Shown: positions 8,549 through 17,002 of the stretch, piece after piece | Numbering within the stretch: position 1 is the stretch's first letter | Layout: each line of letters opens with the position of its first letter | NCBI GenBank assembly: GCA_027624045.1 | Contig: JAQBUE010000037.1 | Coordinates: forward strand, 1 to 34,206 | Length of the DNA stretch: 34,206 nt | Source of the DNA: Acidobacteriota bacterium | GTDB lineage: Bacteria > Acidobacteriota > Terriglobia > Bryobacterales > UBA6623 | Direction: 5' to 3' | Position numbers and translations under genes: made by a program | The notes under the pieces: model-generated | What the model was told of the DNA's origin: nothing | The model's input: the letters and a program-made list of their open reading frames with translations, nothing else | Database searches by the model: none

Positions 8549-9918
8549 CAGCCTTCCTTCTCGATACTCGTGAGCACATTCCGCAGCAACGGACCGTACT
8601 CGATCTTGCCTGGGCACACGAAGGAACATAGCGCCAGGTCTTCTTCAGAAAGTTCCAAGCAGCCGAGTTCCTCGCACTTCTCCATGTCCCCGACAGCCAG
8701 GGAACGCAGCAGGAAGGTCGGCAAAATGTCCAGCGGCATCACTCGCTCATACATACCGATGGGAACGATCGCTCTGTCAGATCCGTTGCGTGCCGTCGAG
8801 AATGCGAACTTCTTCCCCGGTATCAACTTTGACAGGAACGTATTCACGGTCGAGTACTTACTAGCGCCCGGGGCCAGCCAACCCAGGAACTCCCGCTCAC
8901 GTCCTTCGCGCAGAACGCAGACTTGGTTGTGATAGCGGCCCAGGTATCCGAAGATAGCGTCCCCTGCGGTACGTCCGGAAAGCACCGAACCCGAGATGAT
9001 GCGCAACTCCCCATCGACCAGTTCACGAGCGGTCAAATCAGCCGTAGACACGCCCAGACGGGTGCGCAGCAACCGCGGACGCCGCACCGAAGGCCCTGCC
9101 AGCGCAACGATACGTTCTACGTCGAGACGGCCAGTCGCGAACAGTCTGCCGATGGCAACCACATCCTGGTAGCCTACGTGCCAAACGATTTTGTTGCGGT
9201 CAACCGGATCGAGGGTATGGATGTGGAATCCCACCGTTCCTGAAGGATGAGGCCCCTTGAACGTTTCTTCCCGGATCGGTCCGTCCGAAGGAACCTTCAA
9301 CGTGCTGCTGGCGCTCTTACAAACGAACACAGGGCCTTCGGTCAAACGGCCCACGGTCCGCAGTCCCCGCTCGAAATCCTCTTGCTTACCCTCCAGCACC
9401 TTTTCGACGGAAGGCGCCAGCGGATTCGTGTCCATCGCTGTCACGAATATCGAGTGCGGAGGTTTCTGTGGATTGGCGACCCGGTCAAACGGCCGAGCCC
9501 GCAACGCGGTCCAAAGTCCTGACTCGAGCAGGAGGTTCGTCACCTGATCGCGGCTCAAAGCGCCGGGAGACTGTCGCTCAAACGAACTGAATTCGACGCT
9601 GTCGCCGCCGCCCGCCAGTTCAGCTTGATCCAGCTGAATCACCACTGACTGCAAGGCGCGGCGCGCGCCGCGGTTGACCGCCGCAACTTTGCCTGACGCC
9701 GGCGCGGTGTAACGCACTCCGGACGTCTTCTTGTCTTCGAAAAGGAGCTGCCCGCGGCGAACATCATCCCCCACGCTGACGTGCATCGTAGGTTTCATGC
9801 CGATGTAGTCATCGGCCAGAACCGCTACATGGCGCGGCTGCGAAGCCCCTTCAATGACCTGTTCGGGCGCACCCGCCATGGGCAGGTCTAAGCCCTTGCT
9901 ATTGCTGTGAAGCCCCAT
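8548..9918 (-). CDS. nqrA: Na+-translocating NADH:quinone reductase subunit A
   Basis: NqrA is the cytoplasmic peripheral subunit of the sodium pump, associated with NqrB. The 456-residue protein begins with the family N-terminus ([11 protein letters not shown]), followed by the barrel-sandwich segment [20 protein letters not shown] and [20 protein letters not shown]. The middle Rnf-C-like part and the C-terminal [20 protein letters not shown], which includes a CSFVCPGK cysteine pair, also match. It is the first gene of the operon; the ATG at 9918 fits the conserved N-terminus although I see no strong Shine-Dalgarno sequence. It overlaps nqrB by one base. Confidence 0.97.
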   Translation of the reverse strand: MGLHSNSKGLDLPMAGAPEQVIEGASQPRHVAVLADDYIGMKPTMHVSVGDDVRRGQLLFEDKKTSGVRYTAPASGKVAAVNRGARRALQSVVIQLDQAELAGGGDSVEFSSFERQSPGALSRDQVTNLLLESGLWTALRARPFDRVANPQKPPHSIFVTAMDTNPLAPSVEKVLEGKQEDFERGLRTVGRLTEGPVFVCKSASSTLKVPSDGPIREETFKGPHPSGTVGFHIHTLDPVDRNKIVWHVGYQDVVAIGRLFATGRLDVERIVALAGPSVRRPRLLRTRLGVSTADLTARELVDGELRIISGSVLSGRTAGDAIFGYLGRYHNQVCVLREGREREFLGWLAPGASKYSTVNTFLSKLIPGKKFAFSTARNGSDRAIVPIGMYERVMPLDILPTFLLRSLAVGDMEKCEELGCLELSEEDLALCSFVCPGKIEYGPLLRNVLTSIEKEG

Positions 9919-10444
9919 CGAATCGCTACGGCTGAATCCTGCTTCGAACCCCGCCCCGGACCACTTTCTCCCTTATTGGGCGAGATGTGGAGGGGCCTCT
10001 GTCCGGAGCCGTTCTTCGCCTATTCCTTACATATCGGCTTGATGTACACCGCAGGCCATGCAAACACTGGTTTCGGATCTGCCGGGACACGGCGCCTCGA
10101 CGCTTAGGGAAGTCATTTCTTAGCTTGCAACCGCCAGGAAAGGGATGCGGTTTCTTCCCGCCAGACACCCGCCCCACTCGACCTTAAGAGCCGCTGTGAC
10201 GCCTTTCGTTCCCAGTAAATCAAGCGAAGGGAGCCCGCCCGTCGAAGCCACACTTCCCATCTTAGCGCGTTGCAGCGACGCATGACGGAGACGGTTCACG
10301 GCCCCATCAAGCGATCTTCGCAAGGGCGAACACGCCTTCTTTACCGGAATGGCCATTCTCCACCCACGTCTCGGTGGGTGTGCCACCGGCTGCTCCTTCG
10401 GTATATGACACCTGCACTATAATCAGGGCGCGGAGGAAAGCCCG
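9919..10444. other. 526-bp divergent intergenic region between nqrA and thiS
   Basis: No supported gene. The region must hold the outward promoters for the nqr operon and for thiS. Visible elements are a possible hairpin upstream of nqrA (CCGGAC at 9956-9961 with GTCCGG at 10001-10006, enclosing CCC-TTATT-GGG) and a perfect 7-bp stem with a 6-nt loop at 10361-10380 (CACCCAC / GTGGGTG). No T-run follows either stem, so neither is an obvious terminator. I looked for TPP-riboswitch hallmarks before thiS (such as CTGAGA) and did not see them. Confidence 0.5.
10418..10423 (+). promoter_or_regulatory. Candidate -10 element (TATAAT) for thiS
   Basis: A perfect sigma-70-type TATAAT lies 21 bp before the thiS ATG, which would give a leader of about 15 nt containing the ribosome site GGAGGA at 10432-10437. 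The -35 position has no good TTGACA match, so this is suggestive only. Confidence 0.4.
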
Positions 10445-10678
10445 ATGACCAGCGAGAAAGCAGTCCTACACGACCGAGTTAGCTTCCTGCTGAATGGAGA
10501 GCCCCAAGACGCGCCGGCCGGAACGACGGTTTCAGAGCTGCTCGACCGTCTCGAATTGCCCCCTGACAAGGTTGCGGTCGAACTCAATCGCGAGATCGTC
10601 CGGCAAGGCCGCCGGGAGTCCACCGTCATCCACGCAGGCTCATCGCTTGAGATCGTCGAGTTTGTTGGCGGCGGCTAA
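10445..10678 (+). CDS. thiS: ThiS-family sulfur carrier protein
   Basis: ThiS-type proteins are ubiquitin-fold carriers whose C-terminal Gly-Gly is adenylated and thiocarboxylated to donate sulfur, classically to the thiazole of thiamin. The 77-residue product has the expected pattern: a beta strand with LLNGEPQDAP, the helix TTVSELLDRLELPPDKVAVE, VELNREIV, and the tail IVEFVGGG ending in Gly-Gly. The start is ATG 10445 with GGAGGA 7 nt upstream; it is about 10 residues longer than ThiS of E. coli at the N-terminus. No thiG, thiF or other thiamin gene is nearby, so another sulfur-transfer pathway (as for MoaD-like proteins) cannot be excluded. Confidence 0.85.
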   Translation: MTSEKAVLHDRVSFLLNGEPQDAPAGTTVSELLDRLELPPDKVAVELNREIVRQGRRESTVIHAGSSLEIVEFVGGG

Positions 10679-10798
10679 GTGATTTGTTTGCAAGCTATTA
10701 AGATTTCGACTACCCACTGCGAATCAAGTTGTCGTACAATTGCAAAGTCTCGCGATACTGAAGCTGTTCTTCGCAGTAACGTGGGACGGTCGGCCTCC

Positions 10799-11314
10799 AT
10801 GCTCAAGTCTAAGAAACCCCGTTCGCCAAAATCCGCAAGCCGCACTGAGGCATTCAGCAGTGTGGAGGTTTCGGAGATTACTGGAGTCAGTCTCCGGCAA
10901 CTCCAATGGTGGGATGAACAAGGGGTCGTAAGCCCTGTTCAGCAGGGCCACAAGCGCATCTATCAGTTTCATGAGGTTATTGAAATCGGCCTCATCACGG
11001 AACTGCGGCGCAAGGGCATCTCTCTGCAAAGGATCCGCAAAGTCCTGCGCTTCTTGCAAAAGGAACTCGGCAGGGGGCTCTTTGAGGCCGCACAGAACGG
11101 CAACGAGGTCCACTTGCTCACCGATGGCAAGAACCTATACCTCGAAGACAACCACAAGAACATCATCGACATCCTCAAGAATTCGAGGCAGCCTATCATC
11201 TCGGTCTGCATCACCGATCAGATCAAACGGCTCACTACCGGCGACACACTTAAGAAGATGATGCGCTCGGAGAAGAAGCCCGCTGTCGCGAGCCGCTCAA
11301 CCCGCGCCTCGTAG
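10799..11314 (+). CDS. MerR-family transcriptional regulator
   Basis: The 171-residue product has a MerR winged-helix domain at about residues 19-85: VSEITGVSLRQLQWWDEQGV, then SPVQQGHKRIYQFHEV with the wing, and LRRKGISLQRIRKVLRFL as the start of the dimer helix. The C-terminal half has no cysteine metal site and no recognised drug-binding domain. I start at ATG 10799, directly before a basic leader; the frame is open to 10679 and a GTG at 10781 is an alternative. A gap of 120 bp separates it from thiS, so it may have its own promoter. The target is unknown. It could be a regulator of the pilus/LolA genes that follow, but the sequence does not show that. Confidence 0.85.
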   Translation: MLKSKKPRSPKSASRTEAFSSVEVSEITGVSLRQLQWWDEQGVVSPVQQGHKRIYQFHEVIEIGLITELRRKGISLQRIRKVLRFLQKELGRGLFEAAQNGNEVHLLTDGKNLYLEDNHKNIIDILKNSRQPIISVCITDQIKRLTTGDTLKKMMRSEKKPAVASRSTRAS

Positions 11315-11403
11315 TACCGTCTTCAAGAGCAAGCGTTCGCCGAGCTTGTGGGTGGGTCAAAAACTTTCCTGAACGCCCGTTGGTCCTGGTGCGTCATATC
11401 TAC

Positions 11404-12063
11404 GTGAGTCGATGGTGCGTACTTGTGTGTCTGGTCTGCTGGTTCTCGTTGCCGGCGTGCGCGGAGCCGAAACTCGGCGAAGTGCTTTCCGGCATCGAGC
11501 GGCACTACAACAGCCTTGGCACAATGCGCGTGGAGTTCTCCCAAACGGTGGAATACCCCGGCCGGCCCCGCCTGCATGAGCGCGGGACTCTCTCCCTGCT
11601 CCGACCCCAGAAGATGCGTTGGGACTACCGCGAGCCGGAGGGCAAGCTGCTGGTTGGCGACGGCGATCTGCTGCACATGTATAACCCCCGCGCGAACCAA
11701 GTCCGGCCCGTGCGGCTTGACGATACTGGAGACCTCCGCGCTCCACTCTCGTTCTTGCTGGGACGCCTCAACTTCCGCCGGCAGTTCCGCGACCTGCGGT
11801 TTGAATCCATCGATGGAGTAAAGACCATCGTCGGCGACGGCCGCCGCGGCAAAGACCCGTACGAGCGCGTCGAATTCAGCTACGACCCCGAAACCCTCGA
11901 CCTCAAGCGTCTGCGGGTTATCGGGCGCGACGGTACCTACACCACCACCTTCGCCTTCGCGGACGAAGAGCGCAATGTGAGACTCGACGAGAGCCTCTTT
12001 GTCTTCGAAGCGCCTCCCGGAGTCGAAGTGCTCGATCCACCGTCCACGGGAGCAGCGCGGTGA
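11404..12063 (+). CDS. lolA: LolA-like outer-membrane lipoprotein carrier protein
   Basis: LolA is a periplasmic chaperone that takes lipoproteins released by LolCDE and hands them to the outer membrane. The product has a signal peptide (SRWCVLVCLVCWFSLPACA) and then the LolA pattern: a helix with ERHYNSLGTMRVEFSQTVEY, the strand ERGTLSLLRPQKMRWDYREP, EGKLLVGDGDLLHMYNP and the C-terminal strand FVFEAPPGVEVLDP. The frame is open from a TTG at 11380; the GTG at 11404 gives the neatest signal peptide (219 residues), but the exact start is uncertain. The stop overlaps the next gene (gspF-like) as GTGA. The LPAC within the signal could be read as a weak lipobox, but Pro at -2 is unusual, so I favour a soluble periplasmic protein. 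Confidence 0.88.
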   Translation: MSRWCVLVCLVCWFSLPACAEPKLGEVLSGIERHYNSLGTMRVEFSQTVEYPGRPRLHERGTLSLLRPQKMRWDYREPEGKLLVGDGDLLHMYNPRANQVRPVRLDDTGDLRAPLSFLLGRLNFRRQFRDLRFESIDGVKTIVGDGRRGKDPYERVEFSYDPETLDLKRLRVIGRDGTYTTTFAFADEERNVRLDESLFVFEAPPGVEVLDPPSTGAAR

Positions 12064-13271
12064 GCCAGTACGTCTGCAAGTACGCCGACCCCCAGGGACG
12101 GGTGCATCAGGAAGTCGAGTCCGCCAAGTCGGAAGAGGAGATCAGGCGTCGTCTCGCCGATCAAGGCTTCCTGATCTACTCCGTTAAACCGCGGCTTTCG
12201 ATGGCGGAGCTCAGAATCCAAAGGGTCAAACGCTCCCGCCACAAACTGAATCTTGAGCAGTTCCTGATCTTTAATCAGCAGTTCGTGACTCTGACGCGTG
12301 CCGGACTCCCCATCTTGAAGGCCCTCGAATTGCTCGTCGGCAATATCAAGCACCGCCACCTGCGGACGCACCTGCAGGCTGTTCACACCAATGTCAAGAC
12401 GGGCATGCCGCTATCGGAGGCCTTTCAGACGGAAGGTATCTTTCCGCCCATCTACACCACGTCCGTGATGGCCGGTGAGAAAAGCGGCAGCCTGCCCGAG
12501 GTGATCGAGCGCTACGTCATGTACCAGAAAGTGGCGCTCGCTATCCGCAAGAAGATTATCGTTTCGCTCATCTATCCGGCTGTGCTGATCACCCTCGTAT
12601 TTACATTGGTGTTGTTTCTCGTTACCTATGTCGTGCCGGAATTCGCGTCACTGTATGAAAGTATGGACGCGCAACTGCCTTACATGACACAGTTGCTCGT
12701 CGCCATCAGCGTCGCGATCAGCGAAAATCTGGGGCTCATCGTGCTTGGTGCGTTGGCGATTGGCGGTGCGCTCGGGTGGTGGGGACGGTCGGAAAGCGTG
12801 CGAGACTCGATCGACCGCGTCAAGCTGAGGGTCCCTCTTTTCGGCCAGATCTGGATCAAGTATCAGGTCTCGCAACTGTCGCGCCTTCTGGGAACCCTGC
12901 TTCAGGGTGGTATTCCACTGCTCCAGGCTCTCGAGACTACGGGGAAATCGCTCGGCTCGCGGCTCTTGCGAGACTCCGTCGCCACGGCGCGGGACATGGT
13001 GCGGGAAGGCCGGCCTCTCTCCCACGGTATGGCTGCCTCGGGAATCTTTCCGTCGCTGGCGGTCGAAATGGTCAACGTCGGGGAATCGACCGGCTCGCTG
13101 CCCGACATGCTCCATTCCGTCGCGGAGTTCTTCGACGATGACGTCAATACCATGATGACCGCGGCCCTGTCGCTCGTCGAGCCCGCCATCATGATCTTCA
13201 TGGGTATCTTTGTCGCCTTTGTACTGATTTCACTCTATTTGCCGATTTTCAGTCTGGCGGAGACACTGTAG
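12060..13271 (+). CDS. Type II secretion/type IV pilus inner-membrane platform protein (GspF/PilC)
   Basis: This is the polytopic platform that couples the assembly ATPase to pilin insertion. The 403-residue protein has an N-terminal cytoplasmic segment (VCKYADPQGRVHQEVESA) and two GspF repeats: LIFNQQFVTLTRAGLPILKA then TSVMAGEKSGSLPEVIERY (about 60-145), and LSRLLGTLLQGGIPLLQALE then MVNVGESTGSLPDMLHSVAE (about 275-355). Membrane segments lie near 170-195, 220-240 and 375-398. GTG at 12060 overlaps the lolA stop. The T2SS and T4P members of the family cannot be separated reliably here; the pilMNO neighbours favour a pilus-like machine. Confidence 0.95.
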   Translation: MSQYVCKYADPQGRVHQEVESAKSEEEIRRRLADQGFLIYSVKPRLSMAELRIQRVKRSRHKLNLEQFLIFNQQFVTLTRAGLPILKALELLVGNIKHRHLRTHLQAVHTNVKTGMPLSEAFQTEGIFPPIYTTSVMAGEKSGSLPEVIERYVMYQKVALAIRKKIIVSLIYPAVLITLVFTLVLFLVTYVVPEFASLYESMDAQLPYMTQLLVAISVAISENLGLIVLGALAIGGALGWWGRSESVRDSIDRVKLRVPLFGQIWIKYQVSQLSRLLGTLLQGGIPLLQALETTGKSLGSRLLRDSVATARDMVREGRPLSHGMAASGIFPSLAVEMVNVGESTGSLPDMLHSVAEFFDDDVNTMMTAALSLVEPAIMIFMGIFVAFVLISLYLPIFSLAETL

Positions 13272-13281
13272 ATAGACAGAA

Positions 13282-14901
13282 ATGGCAGCTCAGCAACAGC
13301 CGGTTCGGGTCGACCCCCTTGAGGAAGAGGAGCAAGCACGTGCCCTCGCCGCCCGTTACCACTACGACTTCATCGACGTCAGTCGTGGTTCGATCGATGC
13401 CGACCTGTTCCGTTCGATCCCTGTCGAGTTGATGTTCCGGTACAATTTCGTGCCGGTCAGGGAAGAAGACGGCGTTCTCGATATCGCCATCGCCGACCCC
13501 AGCCAACTGCCCCAACTCGACGAGATCTCGCTGCTGCTCGACAAGAGGATACGCATCCAGGTCGCCACGCTTTCACAAATTAACGACCTGCTCAAGAAGA
13601 CCGACCAGTCCCAGCGCGTCCTCGAGGAAGTCACCGAGGGCTTCGTCCTCGACGTCATCCGCGACGACGATGCCGGCGACGAAACGATCTCGATCGAGAA
13701 ACTCACCGGCGACAACGACATCAACCCCGTCATTCGGCTCGTCGACACCACGATTTTCAACGCCCTCGAACGCCGCGCCAGTGATATCCACGTTGAGACG
13801 CGCACCGACGAGGTCGCCATCAAGTACCGCATCGACGGCGTGTTGCACTACGCCATGCCGCCCATTTCGAAGGATTGGGATCAGACCATCATCTCGCGCA
13901 TCAAGGTTATGTCCGAACTCGACATCGCCGAGCGACGCGTCCCGCAAGACGGCCGCTTCCGCGTGCGATACAAGGGCCGCCAGATCGACTTCCGCGTCTC
14001 GATCATGCCCACCGTCCACGGTGAAGACGCCGTGTTGCGTGTTCTCGACAAAGAGTCGATGAGCGAAAAATTCCATCAACTCTCGCTCGATGTCGTCGGA
14101 TTCTCCGAACGCGATTTGAAAATGTTCAGGCGCTACGTGCAGGAGCCCTACGGCATGGTGCTCGTTACCGGACCCACCGGCAGCGGCAAGACGACGACGC
14201 TCTACGCCGCACTGAGTGAGATCAAGACTGACGAGGATAAGATCATCACCATCGAGGATCCGGTCGAATATCAGATCAAGGGCATCACGCAGATCCCCGT
14301 CAACGAGAAGAAGGGCCTGACGTTCGCCCGCGGCCTGCGCTCCATCCTGCGCCACGACCCCGACAAGATCATGGTCGGTGAGATTCGCGACGCCGACACG
14401 GCGCAGATCGCGATCCAGTCGGCCCTGACCGGCCACCTCGTCTTTACCACGGTCCACGCCAATAATGTCGTTGACGTGCTGGGACGCTTTCTCAATATGG
14501 GTGTCGAAGCCTACAACTTTGTCTCCGCCCTCAACTGCATCTTGGCGCAACGGCTGGTGCGCGTCATCTGTGAGCACTGTAAGACCCACGTCCGCTATCC
14601 CGCGTCCCTCATCGAAGAGTCACGGCTTGACCTGCGGGAGTGGGCTGACTTCGACTTCGCCGAAGGCCCCGGCTGCATCGAGTGCGCCGGCACCGGCTAC
14701 CGGGGACGAACCGCGATTCATGAGCTGTTGGATCTGACCGACCACATTCGCGAGTTGATTCTCGATCGCAAGCCGTCGTCGGAGATCGCCCGCGCCGCCC
14801 GTGAGGAAGGCATGACCACGCTGCGTGAATCCGCCGTGGAACGCGTTCGCGCCGGCATCACGACACTACGCGAAATCAACAAGGTGACATTCATCGAGTA
14901 G
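13282..14901 (+). CDS. Type II secretion/type IV pilus assembly ATPase (GspE/PilB)
   Basis: This hexameric cytoplasmic ATPase powers pilin assembly. The 539-residue protein has an N-terminal MshEN/GspE-N domain (about 10-140) and then the CTD with Walker A GPTGSGKT (297-304), Asp-box region IITIEDPVEYQIKGITQI, Walker B around IMVGEIRDADT (Met364) and the His box LTGHLVFTTVHAN. A zinc-binding tetracysteine is present: Cys430/Cys433 (CEHC) and Cys465/Cys468 (CIEC). These are the marks of an assembly ATPase rather than the PilT retraction type, which lacks the N-domain and the cysteines. It starts 10 nt after the gspF-like stop. Confidence 0.97.
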   Translation: MAAQQQPVRVDPLEEEEQARALAARYHYDFIDVSRGSIDADLFRSIPVELMFRYNFVPVREEDGVLDIAIADPSQLPQLDEISLLLDKRIRIQVATLSQINDLLKKTDQSQRVLEEVTEGFVLDVIRDDDAGDETISIEKLTGDNDINPVIRLVDTTIFNALERRASDIHVETRTDEVAIKYRIDGVLHYAMPPISKDWDQTIISRIKVMSELDIAERRVPQDGRFRVRYKGRQIDFRVSIMPTVHGEDAVLRVLDKESMSEKFHQLSLDVVGFSERDLKMFRRYVQEPYGMVLVTGPTGSGKTTTLYAALSEIKTDEDKIITIEDPVEYQIKGITQIPVNEKKGLTFARGLRSILRHDPDKIMVGEIRDADTAQIAIQSALTGHLVFTTVHANNVVDVLGRFLNMGVEAYNFVSALNCILAQRLVRVICEHCKTHVRYPASLIEESRLDLREWADFDFAEGPGCIECAGTGYRGRTAIHELLDLTDHIRELILDRKPSSEIARAAREEGMTTLRESAVERVRAGITTLREINKVTFIE

Positions 14902-14912
14902 GACAGACCGTT

Positions 14913-15788
14913 ATGCTGCGCCGCCTCAAATATCTCGTGCAAGACCCGCCGCCCCCGCTGATCGTTGAGATCAGTGGCATGGGAGTATCGGCTGTAAGAC
15001 GCGACCCGAAAACCGCCGCAATTGCGGCCCGCGCCCGGGTCGACTTTTCGCCGGGTCTGCTGGATCCCTCGCCTAACCGCTCCAATGTTCAAGATGCATC
15101 GGCGTTCGACGAGGCGATCGGCGGGCTTCTCGATCAACTGGGTGACCTGCGCCGTCCCGATGTCGCTCTCATCCTGCCGGATAACTGTTCGCGCCTGACC
15201 GTGATCGACTTCGACAGCTTGCCCGGGGATGCCAACGAGCGCCTGAAACTTATCCGTTTCCGTCTCAAGAAAACGGTCCCGTTTGACGTGGAAGAAGCAC
15301 GGATCATCTATCGCACCTGGCCCTCGCCCAACGGACTCGTGGCGCTCGTCGCGGCCACGCCCGCCGAGATCATCCGGCAGTACGAAGCACCGTTCGAACG
15401 CCGCGGATTGTGGCCGGGCTACGTCTCGCTCTCCACCTGCGTTGCGCTCAACCTGCTGCCGGAAGGCTCGATGACGCTGTTCGCAAAAAAAACGGGCGAA
15501 GAACTCACGATGGCCGCGGTTGAGGGTGGAATGGTTCGCATGGTGCGGTCACTCGAACTCACCACCTCCGCGTCTTCCGAAGACGACTGGAGCGAATCCG
15601 CCCGCGACATCTTCCCGACCCTGGTCTTCATTGAGGATCATTTTGGGTCACCCGTTTCGAAGCTTGTTTTGTGCGGTTTTGAGTCACTGCCCGTCGACAC
15701 TGGATGTGACGTTGAACCGCTGCGGTCCATCGAAGGCCCGGTTGACAGCCGCGAAGCCGGTATCTGGGGCTTCCTGAGCGTGAACTAG
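14913..15788 (+). CDS. pilM: PilM-like actin-fold pilus assembly protein
   Basis: PilM is a cytoplasmic actin-like protein that binds the N-terminus of PilN and links the inner-membrane alignment complex to the ATPase. The 291-residue product shows LIVEISGMGVSAVRR as the first phosphate loop region, VALILPDNCSRLTVIDFDSL, and RLKLIRFRLKKTVPFDVEEA, the conserved PilM segment. It is shorter than the usual ~350 residues and the C-terminal actin lobe is reduced. Its position directly before a PilN-like gene supports the call. It begins 11 nt after the ATPase stop. Confidence 0.85.
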   Translation: MLRRLKYLVQDPPPPLIVEISGMGVSAVRRDPKTAAIAARARVDFSPGLLDPSPNRSNVQDASAFDEAIGGLLDQLGDLRRPDVALILPDNCSRLTVIDFDSLPGDANERLKLIRFRLKKTVPFDVEEARIIYRTWPSPNGLVALVAATPAEIIRQYEAPFERRGLWPGYVSLSTCVALNLLPEGSMTLFAKKTGEELTMAAVEGGMVRMVRSLELTTSASSEDDWSESARDIFPTLVFIEDHFGSPVSKLVLCGFESLPVDTGCDVEPLRSIEGPVDSREAGIWGFLSVN

Positions 15789-15832
15789 GAAAGTGTCAAA
15801 TAGGAAACAGAATTAGGAAGCCCAAATAGGAA
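15786..15832 (+). repeat. Four evenly spaced TAGGAA copies before the pilN-like gene
   Basis: TAGGAA occurs at 15786-15791, 15801-15806, 15814-15819 and 15827-15832, i.e. with periods of 15, 13 and 13. Each contains an AGGAA that could pair with the anti-Shine-Dalgarno sequence. The last copy sits at ribosome-site distance from the TTG start at 15838; the first overlaps the pilM stop codon. It could be a strengthened or standby ribosome loading site, or a binding site for a regulator. Confidence 0.6.
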
Positions 15833-15837
15833 GCACC

Positions 15838-16425
15838 TTGCATCTCGAACTCAATCTCGCAACTCATCCCTTCGGTCAGCGGCGGCTGTTCTGGGTCTCG
15901 ACCGGCGCCGCCGCCCTGATGCTGTTCGGGGTCGCCGCGCTGCTTGTCGCTTTCTATGTGCGTAACCACGAACTACCGCCGGAATTCGTGCAGCGTGAGG
16001 TCCGGCTCCGAGGTGAATTGCGCGCCCTCCAAGCCGAGGAAGCCGAGCTGAAACGCAAACTCGGCCTGCCCGAAAACGAGCAAGTGCTCGACCGCTCTCT
16101 CTTCCTCAACCAGCTGCTGCACCGCAAGGGGATCTCATGGACCCGGACTTTCGCCGACCTTGAGGAAATCTTTCCGCCTCGCGTGCGCGTTGAGCAACTA
16201 CGGCCCCAGGTTACACCCGACAACAGGGTGTTTCTCGACATGACCGTTGGAGCCGAAACACGCCAAGACTTCGACGAGTTGATTTTCGCCCTGGAGGAAT
16301 CAGACATTTTCGACGAGCCTCAGTTGCGGGGAGAGACCCCGCCAACTGAACAGGACCCGGTATTCAAGTACCTACTCTCGGTACGTTATGACCAACAGTT
16401 CCGAAATGACGAATCAGGCGACTGA
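15838..16425 (+). CDS. pilN: PilN-like pilus alignment protein
   Basis: PilN-type proteins are single-pass inner-membrane proteins that pair with PilO in the periplasm and bind PilM through the N-terminal tail. The 195-residue product has the short conserved cytoplasmic tail (ELNLATHPFGQRRLFW), one membrane helix (about 18-42), a coiled-coil (about 48-80) and a ferredoxin-like periplasmic domain. The start is the TTG at 15838, preceded by AGGAAG; no ATG would keep the conserved tail. The end overlaps the following pilO-like gene by 38 nt. Confidence 0.85.
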   Translation: MHLELNLATHPFGQRRLFWVSTGAAALMLFGVAALLVAFYVRNHELPPEFVQREVRLRGELRALQAEEAELKRKLGLPENEQVLDRSLFLNQLLHRKGISWTRTFADLEEIFPPRVRVEQLRPQVTPDNRVFLDMTVGAETRQDFDELIFALEESDIFDEPQLRGETPPTEQDPVFKYLLSVRYDQQFRNDESGD

Positions 16426-17002
16426 GACACTGAAGCCGAAACCGGCCCTGCCCTGGTGGCGGCGCATCGAGCGTCGGCACATGCTCATCGTATTGGGCGT
16501 GCTGCTGGCCTTTGATGCGGCCTTCTACATCTTCGCCGTCCGGCCCCTCGGTGCGCGCGCTCAAGAGCAACAGATTCTCGTGCGCACGCTGCGCGACCAG
16601 CGTCAGCAAAAGCGGCAGCAGATGGAAGGGCTGCGGGCGGTTTCGGAGAAAGTCGAGAAAGCGCGTCTCGAAGGCGACGAACTCGTCGAGCAACTCACCC
16701 TCGCCCGCAAGCACACGTTCTCGCGTCTCGTCAAAGAACTCAACGCCGCGGCGGATGAGGCCGGCCTGGAGTCGCGCGAGAGGAACTACGGCTCCGACCC
16801 GATCGAGGGAGCCGACGAGTACGGGGCGATTACCGTCACGGCTAGTTTCCACGGCGGCTACGAGCAACTGGTTAAGCTCCTCAACCGGCTCGACCGCTCC
16901 GAAGAGTTCCTCATTATTGGAAGCCTTGGAGCAACGCCGCGTTCGGAAACCAATGATCTGCAGATTACGATGAAGATCGATACATTTGTGCGGGGCTTAT
17001 GA
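16388..17002 (+). CDS. pilO: PilO-like pilus alignment protein
   Basis: The 204-residue product has a short basic cytoplasmic head, one membrane helix (about 32-52), a long coiled-coil (about 57-110, rich in Gln/Arg/Glu) and a C-terminal domain ending in QITMKIDTFVRG, the layout of PilO/GspM. It would form the heterodimer with the PilN-like product. The first ATG (16388) lies inside pilN; an in-frame ATG at 16406 is an alternative start. Its stop overlaps the next start as ATGA. Confidence 0.85.
   Translation: MTNSSEMTNQATETLKPKPALPWWRRIERRHMLIVLGVLLAFDAAFYIFAVRPLGARAQEQQILVRTLRDQRQQKRQQMEGLRAVSEKVEKARLEGDELVEQLTLARKHTFSRLVKELNAAADEAGLESRERNYGSDPIEGADEYGAITVTASFHGGYEQLVKLLNRLDRSEEFLIIGSLGATPRSETNDLQITMKIDTFVRGL

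Noticed and set aside
10361..10380. Stem-loop CACCCAC / GTGGGTG as a terminator
   Set aside because: No T-run on either strand and both neighbouring genes are transcribed away from it.
10424..10444. TPP riboswitch upstream of thiS
   Set aside because: The candidate leader is only about 15 nt and the conserved TPP-aptamer words are not present in the upstream region.
13573..14589. 338-codon minus-strand open frame opposite the assembly ATPase
   Set aside because: Antisense shadow of a strongly conserved gene; composition is that of a complementary strand.
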